DNA of 64,000 nucleotides from Gilliamella sp. wkB112 (lineage in GTDB: Bacteria; Pseudomonadota; Gammaproteobacteria; Enterobacterales; Orbaceae), in the NCBI RefSeq assembly GCF_001690685.1, contig NZ_LZGL01000017.1:372001-436000 (forward strand), given 5' to 3'. The notes under the pieces are model-generated. The model ran no database searches, was not told the origin of the DNA, and saw only the letters and a list, made by a program, of their open reading frames with translations. Every line of letters begins with the position of its first letter. Positions within the stretch are counted from its first letter, which is position 1. Shown in pieces: positions 38,239 to 48,173 of this stretch. Position numbers and translations under genes: made by a program.

Positions 38239-40074
38239 ATGTATCGATTTTTTGAAAAAATGGTATCACCTTATCCTAAAGATGAACCACAGCCTGCGGC
38301 TAAAAATATCTTTAGTTTCATTTTCCAAGCAACTAAAGGTACACGTATTTTTATATTATTACTGATCATTCTGAGTGCGTTAGGCGGTGCTTTTGAGGCT
38401 TTTTTGTTTGCCGCACTTGGCAAAATTGTTGATTGGTTAGCCGTTGTCGAACCGGATCAGTTTTGGCAACAAGAAAAAGGTACTCTAATGTTATTAGCAT
38501 TAGTTATCTTAGCGAGCACATTAATAGTTGGATTACAAACTATTATAAAACATCAATGTTTAGCTGGAAATTTTCCAATGAGGATGCGTTGGAATTTACA
38601 TAGATTAGTACTTAATCAAAGCATGCGATTTTTCCAAGATGAATTCGCCGGAAGAATATCAGCTAAAGTGATGCAAACGGCTTTAGCCGTTAGGGATACC
38701 TGCTTTTTAATTGCTGATATTTTGATATTTGTGCTTATTTCATTTATCACTATGGCTACAATAATCGGCCAACTAGCACCTTGGTTATTACTGCCCTTCA
38801 TGGGTTGGTGTGTTATTTATGGTATTGCCATGTATTATTTTATTCCTCGGCTCAGTAAAGTTGCCAGTATGCAAGCTGATGCTCGTTCAACCATGACTGG
38901 GCGAGTAACTGATGCTTATACTAATATTATGACAGTAAAACTATTTACCCATGCGGGAAATGAAGCTAAGTATGCCCAAGAATCAATGGATGATTTTTTA
39001 ATCACCGTAAATAAACAAATGCGCTTAGTGAGTAGTTTTGAAATAGTGAATCATTTATTGACTATTTCATTAATATTAAGTACCACTGGCGTAGCTTTAT
39101 GGTTATGGACAAATCAATTAGTACAAATTGGAGCAATCGCTACCACCACAGCGGTAGCACTGCGTTTAAATGGGTTATCACATTGGATCATGTGGGAAAT
39201 TGCTGGTTTATTTGAAAATATTGGCGTTGTTGAAGATGGGATTAACACTTTTTCAGCAGCCAAAACAGTAGTAGATCATCCCCATGCTACTCCACTTAAA
39301 GTTAACCAAGGAAAAGTCGAATTCAAACATGTTAATTTCAGCTATGAAGAAAAATCACATAATTCGGTGATTCAAGATTTTGACTTGACCATTAACCCTG
39401 GTGAAAAAATTGGTTTAGTGGGTCGTTCCGGAGCTGGCAAATCAACACTTATTAGTTTATTACTACGTTTTTATGATTTACAAAACGGGCAGATTATTAT
39501 CGACGGTCAAGATATTACTACTGTTAGTCAAGAAAGTTTACGTGCTCAAATTGGTATGGTAACTCAAGATACCTCTTTATTGCATCGTTCAGTTCGTGAA
39601 AATTTACTCTATGGTAATAATTCCGCCAGTGAGCAAGAAATGATAACAGCCGCCCAAAAAGCTCAAGCCGATCACTTTATTCAATCATTAGTCGATGCCA
39701 ATGGCAGGAAAGGTTATGATGCTTATGTTGGTGAACGTGGTATTAAACTATCTGGAGGACAACGGCAACGTATTGCTATTGCTCGTGTCATTCTAAAAAA
39801 TGCCCCTATTTTACTTTTAGACGAAGCAACGAGTGCCCTAGATTCTGAAATTGAACAAGCCATTCAAGAAAGTTTATACACATTAATGGAAGGTAAAACA
39901 GTTATCGCTATTGCTCACCGGTTATCAACCATTGCGGCAATGGATAAATTAATCGTACTCGATCAAGGTAAGATTATTGAACAAGGTAGCCATCAACAGC
40001 TGCTACAAAAAAATGGTTTATATGCACAACTTTGGAAGCACCAAAGTGGTGGTTTTTTGGGGGATACGGTATAA
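38239..40074 (+). CDS. ABC exporter, fused membrane and ATPase domains
   Basis: 611 residues: about six membrane helices (residues 35-320) followed by an ATPase domain with Walker A GRSGAGKST, signature LSGGQRQR, Walker B ILLLDEATSALD and H-loop AHRLST. A type IV half-transporter that works as a dimer, related to MsbA/MdlB-type exporters and putative multidrug exporters. No partner gene is adjacent, so a homodimer is likely. The substrate is unknown. The downstream spacer holds copy 2 of the 34-bp repeat. Confidence 0.9.
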   Translation: MYRFFEKMVSPYPKDEPQPAAKNIFSFIFQATKGTRIFILLLIILSALGGAFEAFLFAALGKIVDWLAVVEPDQFWQQEKGTLMLLALVILASTLIVGLQTIIKHQCLAGNFPMRMRWNLHRLVLNQSMRFFQDEFAGRISAKVMQTALAVRDTCFLIADILIFVLISFITMATIIGQLAPWLLLPFMGWCVIYGIAMYYFIPRLSKVASMQADARSTMTGRVTDAYTNIMTVKLFTHAGNEAKYAQESMDDFLITVNKQMRLVSSFEIVNHLLTISLILSTTGVALWLWTNQLVQIGAIATTTAVALRLNGLSHWIMWEIAGLFENIGVVEDGINTFSAAKTVVDHPHATPLKVNQGKVEFKHVNFSYEEKSHNSVIQDFDLTINPGEKIGLVGRSGAGKSTLISLLLRFYDLQNGQIIIDGQDITTVSQESLRAQIGMVTQDTSLLHRSVRENLLYGNNSASEQEMITAAQKAQADHFIQSLVDANGRKGYDAYVGERGIKLSGGQRQRIAIARVILKNAPILLLDEATSALDSEIEQAIQESLYTLMEGKTVIAIAHRLSTIAAMDKLIVLDQGKIIEQGSHQQLLQKNGLYAQLWKHQSGGFLGDTV

Positions 40075-40098
40075 CTATAAGAACTTGATAATGTAAAG

Positions 40099-40132
40099 AT
40101 GTTTCAGGTCAGGTATATGTTTTAGTATAAAA
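40099..40132 (+). repeat. Dispersed 34-bp intergenic repeat, copy 2
   Basis: Matches the minus strand of 15395-15428 with two mismatches over 34 bp. In this copy the CAGGTCAG part is the left arm of the hairpin at 40105-40147. It begins 25 bases after the ABC exporter stop codon. Confidence 0.7.
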
Positions 40133-40147
40133 ACACTATCTGACCTG
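40105..40147. terminator. Nested hairpin between the ABC exporter and dacB
   Basis: CAGGTCAG (40105-40112) pairs with CTGACCTG (40140-40147); inside, GTTTT and AAAAAC arms also pair around AGTAT. It separates two convergent genes and probably ends transcription from both sides, though T tracts are short. Confidence 0.6.
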
Positions 40148-40167
40148 TAAATAAATTCACTTAATTA

Positions 40168-41601
40168 TTAATTAATGAAATTTTTATAAAATTCTGATTC
40201 AAATCGCATTATAGCGCCATTTTTAGGTTCACCTTGACTATCAGCCTGATAACCCGACAATAACTGCACAAAGGCAATATAACTACCATCCGATTTTGGA
40301 ATAAATCCAGCTAAATTATAACTACCTTGTATATATCCAGTTTTAGCTCGAATAGCCTGTTTAAATGGCGGTTGACTGAAGCTTTTACGATACTGTAAAG
40401 TACCATCGACACCAGCAATTGGCAGTTTTTCAATAATCCCTAGTTGAGAATTATTAATAGCGATATACTGCAGAATTTCCATTAATTTATCAGCGCTAAC
40501 TAAATTCAGTCGCGACAATCCAGAGCCATCTGCTATCACCAAATTTTCAAGATTTATTGCTGCTTTTTTGCGTAAAATTTGCTTGACCGCATCCCCACCA
40601 TTACGCCATGTTCCTTGAATATTGAAATAATGTGCTCCTAATGTTCTAAAAATAGCATCAGCATACAAGTTATTTGATTTTTTGAGCATCACGGTTAATA
40701 ATTCGGAAAGAGGTGCTGATTGACTGGAAACTAATAAGTTTTTTGCATTGGTCTTTTGATTTTTTTCGATAAGCGTGCCACTATAAGTGATCTTTTGTTG
40801 TTTAAATTCATTTTTTAAAATCGAAGAAAAATAATCAATACCATCAAGTACGGCAAATTTTAATGGCGTTTTTTCAGAACTTGCGGCGATACATCCAGAT
40901 AAGTGGTAGCGATTTTTGTCAGAATAACTGACATCTAATTCACAATATTTATCATTTAAATCCTTGCTATTACTCGCGATAGTTTTTACATCCGCTGTTA
41001 CTATTACCGGATTACTAGACGATACCGAAACCGATGCTCTACTGCCAATTTTTCCGGGCGTGATAGTAGCATAAAAACAGCTATCATCGATAATAGCTGC
41101 TGACGGTGGTGCGTTGTAGCAAGCAGTTAAGTTATTCCAAGACCAACCTTCTGCTTTATCGTGACTAGTAAATATTGAAGTATCTAACACAATATTTCCT
41201 GATATTTTTTCTATGCCTTGTTGACGTAATGAAGCTAGCATATTCTTCAATCGATCTCTGGTAAAAGTGGGATCACCACTTAACTGAATAATAAGATCAC
41301 CATTTAACTGTCTATTACTAATTGAGCCATTAGTTAATATTTTGGTCACAAAACGAAAATCGCTGCCTAGCTCTAATTGTGCAGCTAGTGCAGTTATAAC
41401 TTTTTGCGTACTGGCTGGTTGTTTAAATTGATCACTTTTGTATTTGGCTAATGTTTTATGATTATTACCCACGGATTGTACTAAAATAGATAAATCACTA
41501 CCTTTAGGTAAAGATGTAATATAAGGTTCAACCGATTGTGCTTGTAATAAAAAAGACATAAAGGGAAGAATAAATAACAGAAATATTCTAAAATTGGTCA
41601 T
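40168..41601 (-). CDS. dacB: D-alanyl-D-alanine carboxypeptidase / endopeptidase PBP4
   Basis: 477 residues from the ATG at 41599-41601; an upstream extension of 24 codons lacks a plausible signal peptide. A signal peptide (IFLLFILPFMSFLLQAQ) directs it to the periplasm. The three penicillin-binding motifs are intact: SxxK in PASTQKVI, SxN in KKSNN and KTG in RAKTGYIQ. It trims or cleaves peptidoglycan cross-links. The protein follows E. coli DacB throughout. Confidence 0.95.
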   Translation of the reverse strand: MTNFRIFLLFILPFMSFLLQAQSVEPYITSLPKGSDLSILVQSVGNNHKTLAKYKSDQFKQPASTQKVITALAAQLELGSDFRFVTKILTNGSISNRQLNGDLIIQLSGDPTFTRDRLKNMLASLRQQGIEKISGNIVLDTSIFTSHDKAEGWSWNNLTACYNAPPSAAIIDDSCFYATITPGKIGSRASVSVSSSNPVIVTADVKTIASNSKDLNDKYCELDVSYSDKNRYHLSGCIAASSEKTPLKFAVLDGIDYFSSILKNEFKQQKITYSGTLIEKNQKTNAKNLLVSSQSAPLSELLTVMLKKSNNLYADAIFRTLGAHYFNIQGTWRNGGDAVKQILRKKAAINLENLVIADGSGLSRLNLVSADKLMEILQYIAINNSQLGIIEKLPIAGVDGTLQYRKSFSQPPFKQAIRAKTGYIQGSYNLAGFIPKSDGSYIAFVQLLSGYQADSQGEPKNGAIMRFESEFYKNFIN

Positions 41602-41783
41602 GGGTATTTGCTCAAAATATGATAAAACTAAAACAGTTAAATAGGGATAACAAATATATCTTTTTTTGATCATGCTATCAATATATACTCAATCACTTTT
41701 ATAATTGTGCTTTATTGATATAAATTGCAGAGTTTACTAACTAATTTACTTCAATCCCAAACTTAAAATTAGGTAACATAAAT

Positions 41784-42803
41784 ATGGTTCAAAGCTCATT
41801 AGGGTTTCCAATAGAAACTGTATTAGTATTTGTTGGATTATCTATAGTTGCAATCTTTATAGATTTATATGCGCACCACCAAGATAAACCCATTACTCTA
41901 AGTAATGCAATTATGTGGTCACTTTTTTGGATTGCTGTAGCTTTAGGTTTTGCACTTTATTTATATTTACACCATGGCAGCGAAGCGGCTAGTTTATTTA
42001 TTACCGGCTATGTGCTTGAAAAAGCACTGTCTGTCGATAATCTTTTTGTAATTATGGCGCTTTTTTCATGGTTCGCAATCCCCAATAATTATCGTCACCG
42101 TATTCTTTATTGGGGAATAATTGGTGCAATTGTATTCCGCGCTATTTTTGTACTTATTGGCACAGAATTATTGTCTTTAGGGCCATGGATGGAATTAGTA
42201 TTTTCGGTGGTTGTGGCGTTTACTGGCATAATGATGCTAAAAAAACAGGATAATGCTGAGATACAAGATTATTCCAAACATATTGCCTATCGCATCGCAA
42301 AACGCATATTTCCGACCTACCCTAAAATAGTTGGTCATCATTTTCTATTAAGTCAAAAACAACTAGATGCTGAACTTGGTAAATCTGAGAATAGTGATTT
42401 AATCAATAAGATCCCAAAAAGTTTTTTATATGCCACCCCACTATTTTTATGCACTATGGTAATTGAACTGAGTGATGTTATGTTTGCCTTTGATTCGGTT
42501 CCCGCAGTTATCGCGGTAAGCCGGGAACCGTTAATCGTTTATAGTGCCATGATTTTTGCTATTTTAGGGTTAAGAACCATGTATTTTGTATTAGAAGCTA
42601 TGAAGCAATATCTAGTACATTTGGGTAAAGCTGTTATCTGTTTGTTATTTTTTATTGCCATAAAATTAGCGCTAAATGCAAGCAATCACTTATTTGGACA
42701 TGGAATTGATATTAGTCCAATAATAAGCCTGTATATTGTATTAGGTATGTTATTGATAGGTATTATTGCTAGTTTTATTTGGCCCCAAAAGAACAATAAG
42801 TAA
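41784..42803 (+). CDS. alx: TerC/Alx-family membrane protein
   Basis: 339 residues with about eight or nine membrane helices. TerC motifs are present: GYVLEKALSVDNLFVIMALF and VIELSDVMFAFDSVPAVIAVS, whose acidic residues are thought to bind metal. The size and N-terminal region match E. coli Alx, linked to manganese export and induced by alkali through a yybP-ykoY riboswitch. I see no such riboswitch in the 182 bases between it and dacB. The symbol is by resemblance. Confidence 0.82.
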   Translation: MVQSSLGFPIETVLVFVGLSIVAIFIDLYAHHQDKPITLSNAIMWSLFWIAVALGFALYLYLHHGSEAASLFITGYVLEKALSVDNLFVIMALFSWFAIPNNYRHRILYWGIIGAIVFRAIFVLIGTELLSLGPWMELVFSVVVAFTGIMMLKKQDNAEIQDYSKHIAYRIAKRIFPTYPKIVGHHFLLSQKQLDAELGKSENSDLINKIPKSFLYATPLFLCTMVIELSDVMFAFDSVPAVIAVSREPLIVYSAMIFAILGLRTMYFVLEAMKQYLVHLGKAVICLLFFIAIKLALNASNHLFGHGIDISPIISLYIVLGMLLIGIIASFIWPQKNNK

Positions 42804-42824
42804 TTATGGTAGATAAAATTTGAC

Positions 42825-42848
42825 TATGGCAGGAATTCACCTGCCATA
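42825..42848. terminator. Bidirectional hairpin between alx and cycA
   Basis: TATGGCAGG (42825-42833) pairs with CCTGCCATA (42840-42848) with a 6-base loop, between two convergent genes. Flanked by AT-rich sequence; the plus-strand tail is ATTATTAAGTTTATT. Confidence 0.7.
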
Positions 42849-42858
42849 ATTATTAAGT

Positions 42859-44232
42859 TTATTGGCGTTTTAATGAACGGAAATAATAGCTTATTGCTAA
42901 AATAATAAACCAAATTGGCGTTGCAATTAAGGCCTGACGAGTATCAGTCTCGAAAGTAAGCAAAACAATCACAAATACGAAAAATGCTAGGCATACATAG
43001 CACATGCACACACCACCAGGCATTTTAAATTGCGATTGCTGATGTAATTGGTCTCTTTTACGACAATAAGCAATATAAGAAATAAGGATCATCGACCAAA
43101 TAAACATAAATAAAATAGCCGATATCGTGGTTACTATGGTAAATGCTTCCATAACATTCGGCACCAAGTAAATCAACACCACACCACCAAATAAACAAGT
43201 ACAAGAAAATAACAAGCCATTGGCTGGAACTGAACGCCGTGACAATTTACCAAAACGCTCTGGCGCATCTTGTTTTTTTGCTAAACCAAATAGCATACGA
43301 CTCGTTGAATAAATTCCACTATTCGCCGACGATGCCGCTGAAGTAAGTACTACAAAGTTAATAATACTGGCTGCTGCTGGTAAACCAATCAAAGTAAATA
43401 ATTCAACAAATGGACTTTTATTTGGTGAGATCGCACTCCATGGTGTCACACTCATAATTATAATTAAAGCAAATACGTAAAAGAAGATTATACGTACTGG
43501 CACGGAATTGATAGCTCGGGGTAAGTTCTTATTAGGATCTACAGTTTCGGCAGCTGTTGTTCCTACTAATTCAATACCCACAAAAGCAAAAATAGCTATC
43601 TGGAAACCGGCGAAAAAACCCATAGAACCATTAGGGAAAAAGCCGCCATACTCCCAAAGATTGGAAAATGAGGCAATAGTATTGGTTTGTTCAGAATGGA
43701 ATGCTGTAATAATTAATACCAGACCAATGGCGATCAGTGCCAGAATTGCAATAATTTTAATCATTGAAAACCAGAATTCCGTCTCACCAAACATCCTCAC
43801 TGTTAATAAATTCAATATTAACAATACGGTAACTGTTAATATCATGGGGATCCATGCTTGTAAATCCGGGAACCAATGCTGAGCATAACCAGCAATGGCA
43901 ACCACATCGGCAATACCTGTAATAACCCAACAAAACCAATAAGTCCAACCAGTAAAAAAACCTGCCCAAGGCCCTAATAAATCATTGGCAAAATCACTAA
44001 AAGACTTATAGTTCAAATTTGATAATAGAATTTCTCCCATTGCCCGCATAACAAAAAACAGTATAAAACCGATAATCATATATACAAAGATAATTGACGG
44101 ACCTGCCAGACTAATCGTCTTTCCTGAGCCCATAAATAACCCAGTGCCAATTGCACCACTAATGGCAATTAATTGAATATGTCGGTTGGAGAGGTTTCGC
44201 TTAAGATCATGGTTTGAAGATTTGTTACCCAT
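42859..44232 (-). CDS. cycA: D-serine/D-alanine/glycine transporter
   Basis: 457 residues of an APC-family amino acid:H+ symporter with 12 predicted helices. The N-terminal NRHIQLIAISGAIGTGLFMGSG signature and residues throughout follow E. coli CycA (for example GWTYWFCWVITGIADVVAIAGYAQHWFPDL). It imports glycine, D-serine and D-alanine. It stands alone and diverges from mltA over 199 bp. Possible control by small RNA GcvB, as in E. coli, cannot be judged here. Confidence 0.94.
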   Translation of the reverse strand: MGNKSSNHDLKRNLSNRHIQLIAISGAIGTGLFMGSGKTISLAGPSIIFVYMIIGFILFFVMRAMGEILLSNLNYKSFSDFANDLLGPWAGFFTGWTYWFCWVITGIADVVAIAGYAQHWFPDLQAWIPMILTVTVLLILNLLTVRMFGETEFWFSMIKIIAILALIAIGLVLIITAFHSEQTNTIASFSNLWEYGGFFPNGSMGFFAGFQIAIFAFVGIELVGTTAAETVDPNKNLPRAINSVPVRIIFFYVFALIIIMSVTPWSAISPNKSPFVELFTLIGLPAAASIINFVVLTSAASSANSGIYSTSRMLFGLAKKQDAPERFGKLSRRSVPANGLLFSCTCLFGGVVLIYLVPNVMEAFTIVTTISAILFMFIWSMILISYIAYCRKRDQLHQQSQFKMPGGVCMCYVCLAFFVFVIVLLTFETDTRQALIATPIWFIILAISYYFRSLKRQ

Positions 44233-44431
44233 CGCTATAGTTACCTTTCATGTTTCATACTTCTAAGAGTTATTGTGGAAACATAGGACTATAAAGATTA
44301 AAACATCAAATCGCAAGCTGAATCGCCATGAAAACTTTTTATGACAATATAGTAATTATTGGTAGTTTCTTATAATAGAATTGTGTAGCATAACCATCTA
44401 TAGTTTTAACTTATTATAATTAACTAACAAG

Positions 44432-45520
44432 ATGAAAGAAAACAACACATACAAACGTCTTTATATTTCATGTATTTTACTGGTTTTATTCGTATTAACT
44501 GGCTGCCAAAGTAATTCAAATAAACAAGTTAAACTTGGGCAACAATATAAAGATGGTAAACTTACATTACCACTAAATGTTCGTCACCCGCAACTAGGTA
44601 TTCCCGTAAATATTTCTGATTATATAATTCAAATTAGCAAAATAAAATCAACATCACCTTCTTTATATCGTAAAAATGAACATATTTATAAAGCTATTGA
44701 TGCTTGGATAAACCGTTCATTAGGTGCTGATGAATTCAATAAAGTTGGATTAAATAGCTATGAAATGGCGGGACAAGATGGGTTTGGTAATGTTCATTTA
44801 ACTGGTTATTACACCCCGGTAATCAAAGCTAGACACACTCCATCTGCTGAATTTAAATATCCAATTTATAAAATGCCACTGGCTACTAAAGGACGTTTAC
44901 CAAACCGTGAACAGATTTATAATGGTGCCCTTAATGGTAAAGGACTAGAGCTTGCTTATAGTAATTCCTTAATGGATAATTTCATTATGGAAGTACAAGG
45001 TAGTGCTTTTATCGATTTTGAAGATGGTTCGCCATTAGTATTTTTCTGTTATGGTGGCAAAAATGGCCATGGCTATTCCAGTATTGGGCGATTACTTGTT
45101 GAACAAGGCGAAATAGAAAAAGAAAACATGTCCATACAAGCTATAAAAGATTGGGCTAAAAATAAAAGTGAAAAACAACTTAAAGCATTGTTCATTCAAA
45201 ATCGTTCCTTTGTATTTTTCAAACCACAATATAATGCGGAAGTAAAAGGTGCCGCTGCTGTACCTTTAATAGCCAATGCCGCTGTTGCTTCAGATAAATC
45301 ATTAATTCCAATAGGATCTGTAGTCTTAGTTGATGTACCATTACTTGATAATGATGGCCAATATCGAGGCAGACGAGAAACTCGTTTAATGGTTGCACTA
45401 GATGTAGGTGGTGCAATTAAAGGGCAACATTTCGATCTTTATCTAGGTATTGGTGAAAAACCAGGTAAACTAGCAGGTTATTACAACCATTATGGACGAG
45501 CTTGGGTAATAAAACCTTAA
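44432..45520 (+). CDS. mltA: Membrane-bound lytic murein transglycosylase A
   Basis: 362 residues. A lipoprotein signal peptide ends in the lipobox VLTGC (Cys25). The MltA barrel domain and the 3D domain with the catalytic Asp region (VALDVGGAIKGQHFDLYLG) are conserved. The enzyme cleaves glycan strands to 1,6-anhydromuropeptides at the outer membrane. The ribosome-binding site is weak. dcd follows at 70 bp. Confidence 0.95.
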   Translation: MKENNTYKRLYISCILLVLFVLTGCQSNSNKQVKLGQQYKDGKLTLPLNVRHPQLGIPVNISDYIIQISKIKSTSPSLYRKNEHIYKAIDAWINRSLGADEFNKVGLNSYEMAGQDGFGNVHLTGYYTPVIKARHTPSAEFKYPIYKMPLATKGRLPNREQIYNGALNGKGLELAYSNSLMDNFIMEVQGSAFIDFEDGSPLVFFCYGGKNGHGYSSIGRLLVEQGEIEKENMSIQAIKDWAKNKSEKQLKALFIQNRSFVFFKPQYNAEVKGAAAVPLIANAAVASDKSLIPIGSVVLVDVPLLDNDGQYRGRRETRLMVALDVGGAIKGQHFDLYLGIGEKPGKLAGYYNHYGRAWVIKP

Positions 45521-45590
45521 CTGAAGCTCATCGACGCCATTAAAGTAAACTGATAAAATGGTAGTAATGTATTAGTTTTAAGGATAATTC

Positions 45591-46172
45591 ATGAGATTGT
45601 GCGACCGAGACATTGAAGCATATTTACAAAACGGTAAACTAAAAATCGTACCGCAACCTACGCCAAGTTGTATTAACGGAGCAACTGTCGACGTAAGATT
45701 AGGTAATCAATTTCGAACGTTTCGAGAACATACCACGCCTTACATTGATTTAAGCGGTCCCAAACAGGAAGTATCAGCCGCTTTAGAGCGAGTAATGAGT
45801 GAAGAAATGATACTGCCTGAAGGAGAGGCTTTTTACCTCCACCCGGGAGAATTAGCACTTGCTGTAACATTAGAATCTGTTACTATTCCCGATGATTTAG
45901 TTGGTTGGTTAGATGGTCGTTCATCTTTGGCTAGGCTTGGTCTCATGGTACATGTTACGGCTCATCGTATTGATCCAGGGTGGCAAGGTCAAATTGTGTT
46001 AGAATTTTATAATTCAGGTAAAATTCCTTTAGCCCTTAGGCCGGGTATGACAATTGGAGCACTGAGTTTTGAAACCTTAACTGGACCAGCACAAAGGCCT
46101 TATAATCGAAGACAAGACGCTAAATATAAAGATCAGCAAGGTGCAGTTGCTAGTCGTATTGATAAAGACTAA
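45591..46172 (+). CDS. dcd: dCTP deaminase
   Basis: 193 residues, the same length as the E. coli enzyme. Converts dCTP to dUTP, the main source of dUMP for thymidylate. The conserved [28 protein letters not shown] segment contains the catalytic and nucleotide-binding residues of the trimeric dUTPase-like fold. An AAGGAT binding site precedes it. It is followed by asmA, the conserved dcd-asmA pair. Confidence 0.96.
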   Translation: MRLCDRDIEAYLQNGKLKIVPQPTPSCINGATVDVRLGNQFRTFREHTTPYIDLSGPKQEVSAALERVMSEEMILPEGEAFYLHPGELALAVTLESVTIPDDLVGWLDGRSSLARLGLMVHVTAHRIDPGWQGQIVLEFYNSGKIPLALRPGMTIGALSFETLTGPAQRPYNRRQDAKYKDQQGAVASRIDKD

Positions 46173-46207
46173 TAAACACTTATATTAACTTAATAAAGGA
46201 ACATAAA

Positions 46208-48100
46208 ATGTTCAAAAGAATATTAGTTATCTTCTTTATCCTAATTTTGATTATTACCATTGCTATCGTCTCATTAATTGTTTTTGTTGATCCTAATAAT
46301 TTTCGAGGATTCATATCTTCTACGGTCAAAGATAAAACTGGCTATGAATTAACCATTGAAGGCAATTTGCGCTGGCATATTTGGCCACAAGTGAGCATAT
46401 TAAGTGATTCAGTAACACTGTCTAATAGTGGTGCGCAAAAACCAATTTTAACTGCGGATAATATGCGACTAGATGTAGAATTATTGCCTTTATTTTCCAA
46501 AAAACTAGCAATAAAAAATGTCTTTATTAAATCAGCAATTATTAATGTTACTAACGAAAGTAAAGGACAAAATACTAAGTCTCTGCCTCAATCTCAAATT
46601 AATTCTCAAGCAACTACTACAAATCAAACTCCAAGCGAAACCGAATTAAAAAATTCAACCAATTGGGCTAATACTTTAAGTAAATTTGAAATTACTGATA
46701 GCACAATTGTCGTACAACACAATGACGATTTAGTTAACTTTAGGAATCTTAATTTAATTGTTGAACAAACGGCCAATAAAACTGTTACTGTTGATTTAAA
46801 AGGAAATGTTGATAGGAATCAACAAGATTTGCTCTATTCAGTTCAAGCTAATGTTAATTTAGCTCAATTTCCGGAGCAAGCAATTATAGAAGTCAAAAAC
46901 ATCGACTACACTTACAAAGGCATTGGTGTACCTTCAGGTGAACTAAAAGGTAATATAAAAGCGACTTTTGATTATCAGCAAAGCCCGCTTATATTGAAAA
47001 GTCAAAATTTGATCTTTTCAGTTAATAATAATAATTTTACTGGCATGCTTGTTGCCAATTTAGATAAAAAACCTGAAATCGAATTACTACTTAATACCGA
47101 TAAAATCGATATTACACCTTTCTTACAACCTAAAGGTAAAACTAACGAAAATACCACTATTCAACAAACTGCACCAGTAGTATCTAGTGTTAATAATTCT
47201 AATAATGAACTCAGTGTCTTAAGTACATTTAATGCTAAAGCCAATATTGACATCAAAGAATTAATTGCCAATCAGATAATATTAAATAATATCAATTCTA
47301 ATTTTGTTAATAATGAAGGTATTACTACATTTAATAATATCAGCTTTGATTTTGCTAAAGGCAAGATTGTAGCTACTGGAACGGCTAATGGTAAACAAAA
47401 AAATACCCAAATAAAACTTAATACCAAAATTAATAATGTTGATCTTAATACCTTTTTTAAACAAATAGAAACACCAAATGATCTAGAAGGTACATTTAAT
47501 GCTACCGGAGATTTGGAAGCCTATACCTTTACACCGTCAAAACTAATCGAAAGCTTACGTGGTAATTTTGCTATTAATGTTACCAAAGCTAAACTTGTTA
47601 ATATCAATATTCAAAATATTATCCAAGCTGCTGCTGCACAGTATACTAGAGATATAACTCCCCCAGAAAATCAAAAAAATTATACTGAATTTGACAAAAT
47701 ACTAGCTAAAGGTTATTTGAATAATGGTAATATGGAATTAAATTCCTTAACTGCTAACTCCGGAACTCTCGATGTCATCGAAGGCTCGGGAAGAGTTGGT
47801 ATGATTAAACATGATTTAGATGTTAATTTGAGCTTAAAAATGTTAGGTGGTTGGCATGGTAAAAGTGAAACAATAACAAAACTTCAACAGTTAACCATTC
47901 CACTACATATTTTTGGTAAATTTGCTAATCTTCACTATCAAATTGACATGGAAAAATTAATTAAGGATTTGTTTGAAAATAAACTTCAACAAAGCTTAGA
48001 TAAATTGCGTAATAAACTTGAAAATCGAGATTCAAAAGACGATTCAAAATCTAAAAAACATAAAGCTGCAGATATTTTGGGTGGATTATTAATAAAATAA
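46208..48100 (+). CDS. asmA: AsmA-family outer-membrane assembly protein
   Basis: 630 residues. One N-terminal transmembrane helix (ILVIFFILILIITIAIVSLIV) anchors a long periplasmic beta-rich domain. AsmA-like proteins are thought to carry phospholipids between membranes, and AsmA mutations affect outer-membrane protein assembly. The central part is low in complexity (Asn, Thr, Gln rich, about 110-160 and 310-330), which is less conserved. Gene order with dcd supports the name. A strong bidirectional terminator follows. Confidence 0.92.
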   Translation: MFKRILVIFFILILIITIAIVSLIVFVDPNNFRGFISSTVKDKTGYELTIEGNLRWHIWPQVSILSDSVTLSNSGAQKPILTADNMRLDVELLPLFSKKLAIKNVFIKSAIINVTNESKGQNTKSLPQSQINSQATTTNQTPSETELKNSTNWANTLSKFEITDSTIVVQHNDDLVNFRNLNLIVEQTANKTVTVDLKGNVDRNQQDLLYSVQANVNLAQFPEQAIIEVKNIDYTYKGIGVPSGELKGNIKATFDYQQSPLILKSQNLIFSVNNNNFTGMLVANLDKKPEIELLLNTDKIDITPFLQPKGKTNENTTIQQTAPVVSSVNNSNNELSVLSTFNAKANIDIKELIANQIILNNINSNFVNNEGITTFNNISFDFAKGKIVATGTANGKQKNTQIKLNTKINNVDLNTFFKQIETPNDLEGTFNATGDLEAYTFTPSKLIESLRGNFAINVTKAKLVNINIQNIIQAAAAQYTRDITPPENQKNYTEFDKILAKGYLNNGNMELNSLTANSGTLDVIEGSGRVGMIKHDLDVNLSLKMLGGWHGKSETITKLQQLTIPLHIFGKFANLHYQIDMEKLIKDLFENKLQQSLDKLRNKLENRDSKDDSKSKKHKAADILGGLLIK

Positions 48101-48120
48101 ATTGCCATCAAATGAAAAAA

Positions 48121-48159
48121 ACAATAAAAAAGGTGAATTAATTTCACCTTTTTTATTGT
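48121..48159. terminator. Bidirectional terminator between asmA and hslU
   Basis: A perfect 17-bp inverted repeat (48121-48137 and 48143-48159) with a 5-base loop. The GGTGAA / TTCACC core is flanked by A6 and T6 runs, so it works as an intrinsic terminator on both strands. Confidence 0.95.
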
Positions 48160-48173
48160 TCACAATCATATAA

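Noticed and set aside
43508-43882. 124-codon plus-strand ORF inside cycA
   Set aside because: Fully antisense to the well-supported cycA gene, with no plausible protein features.
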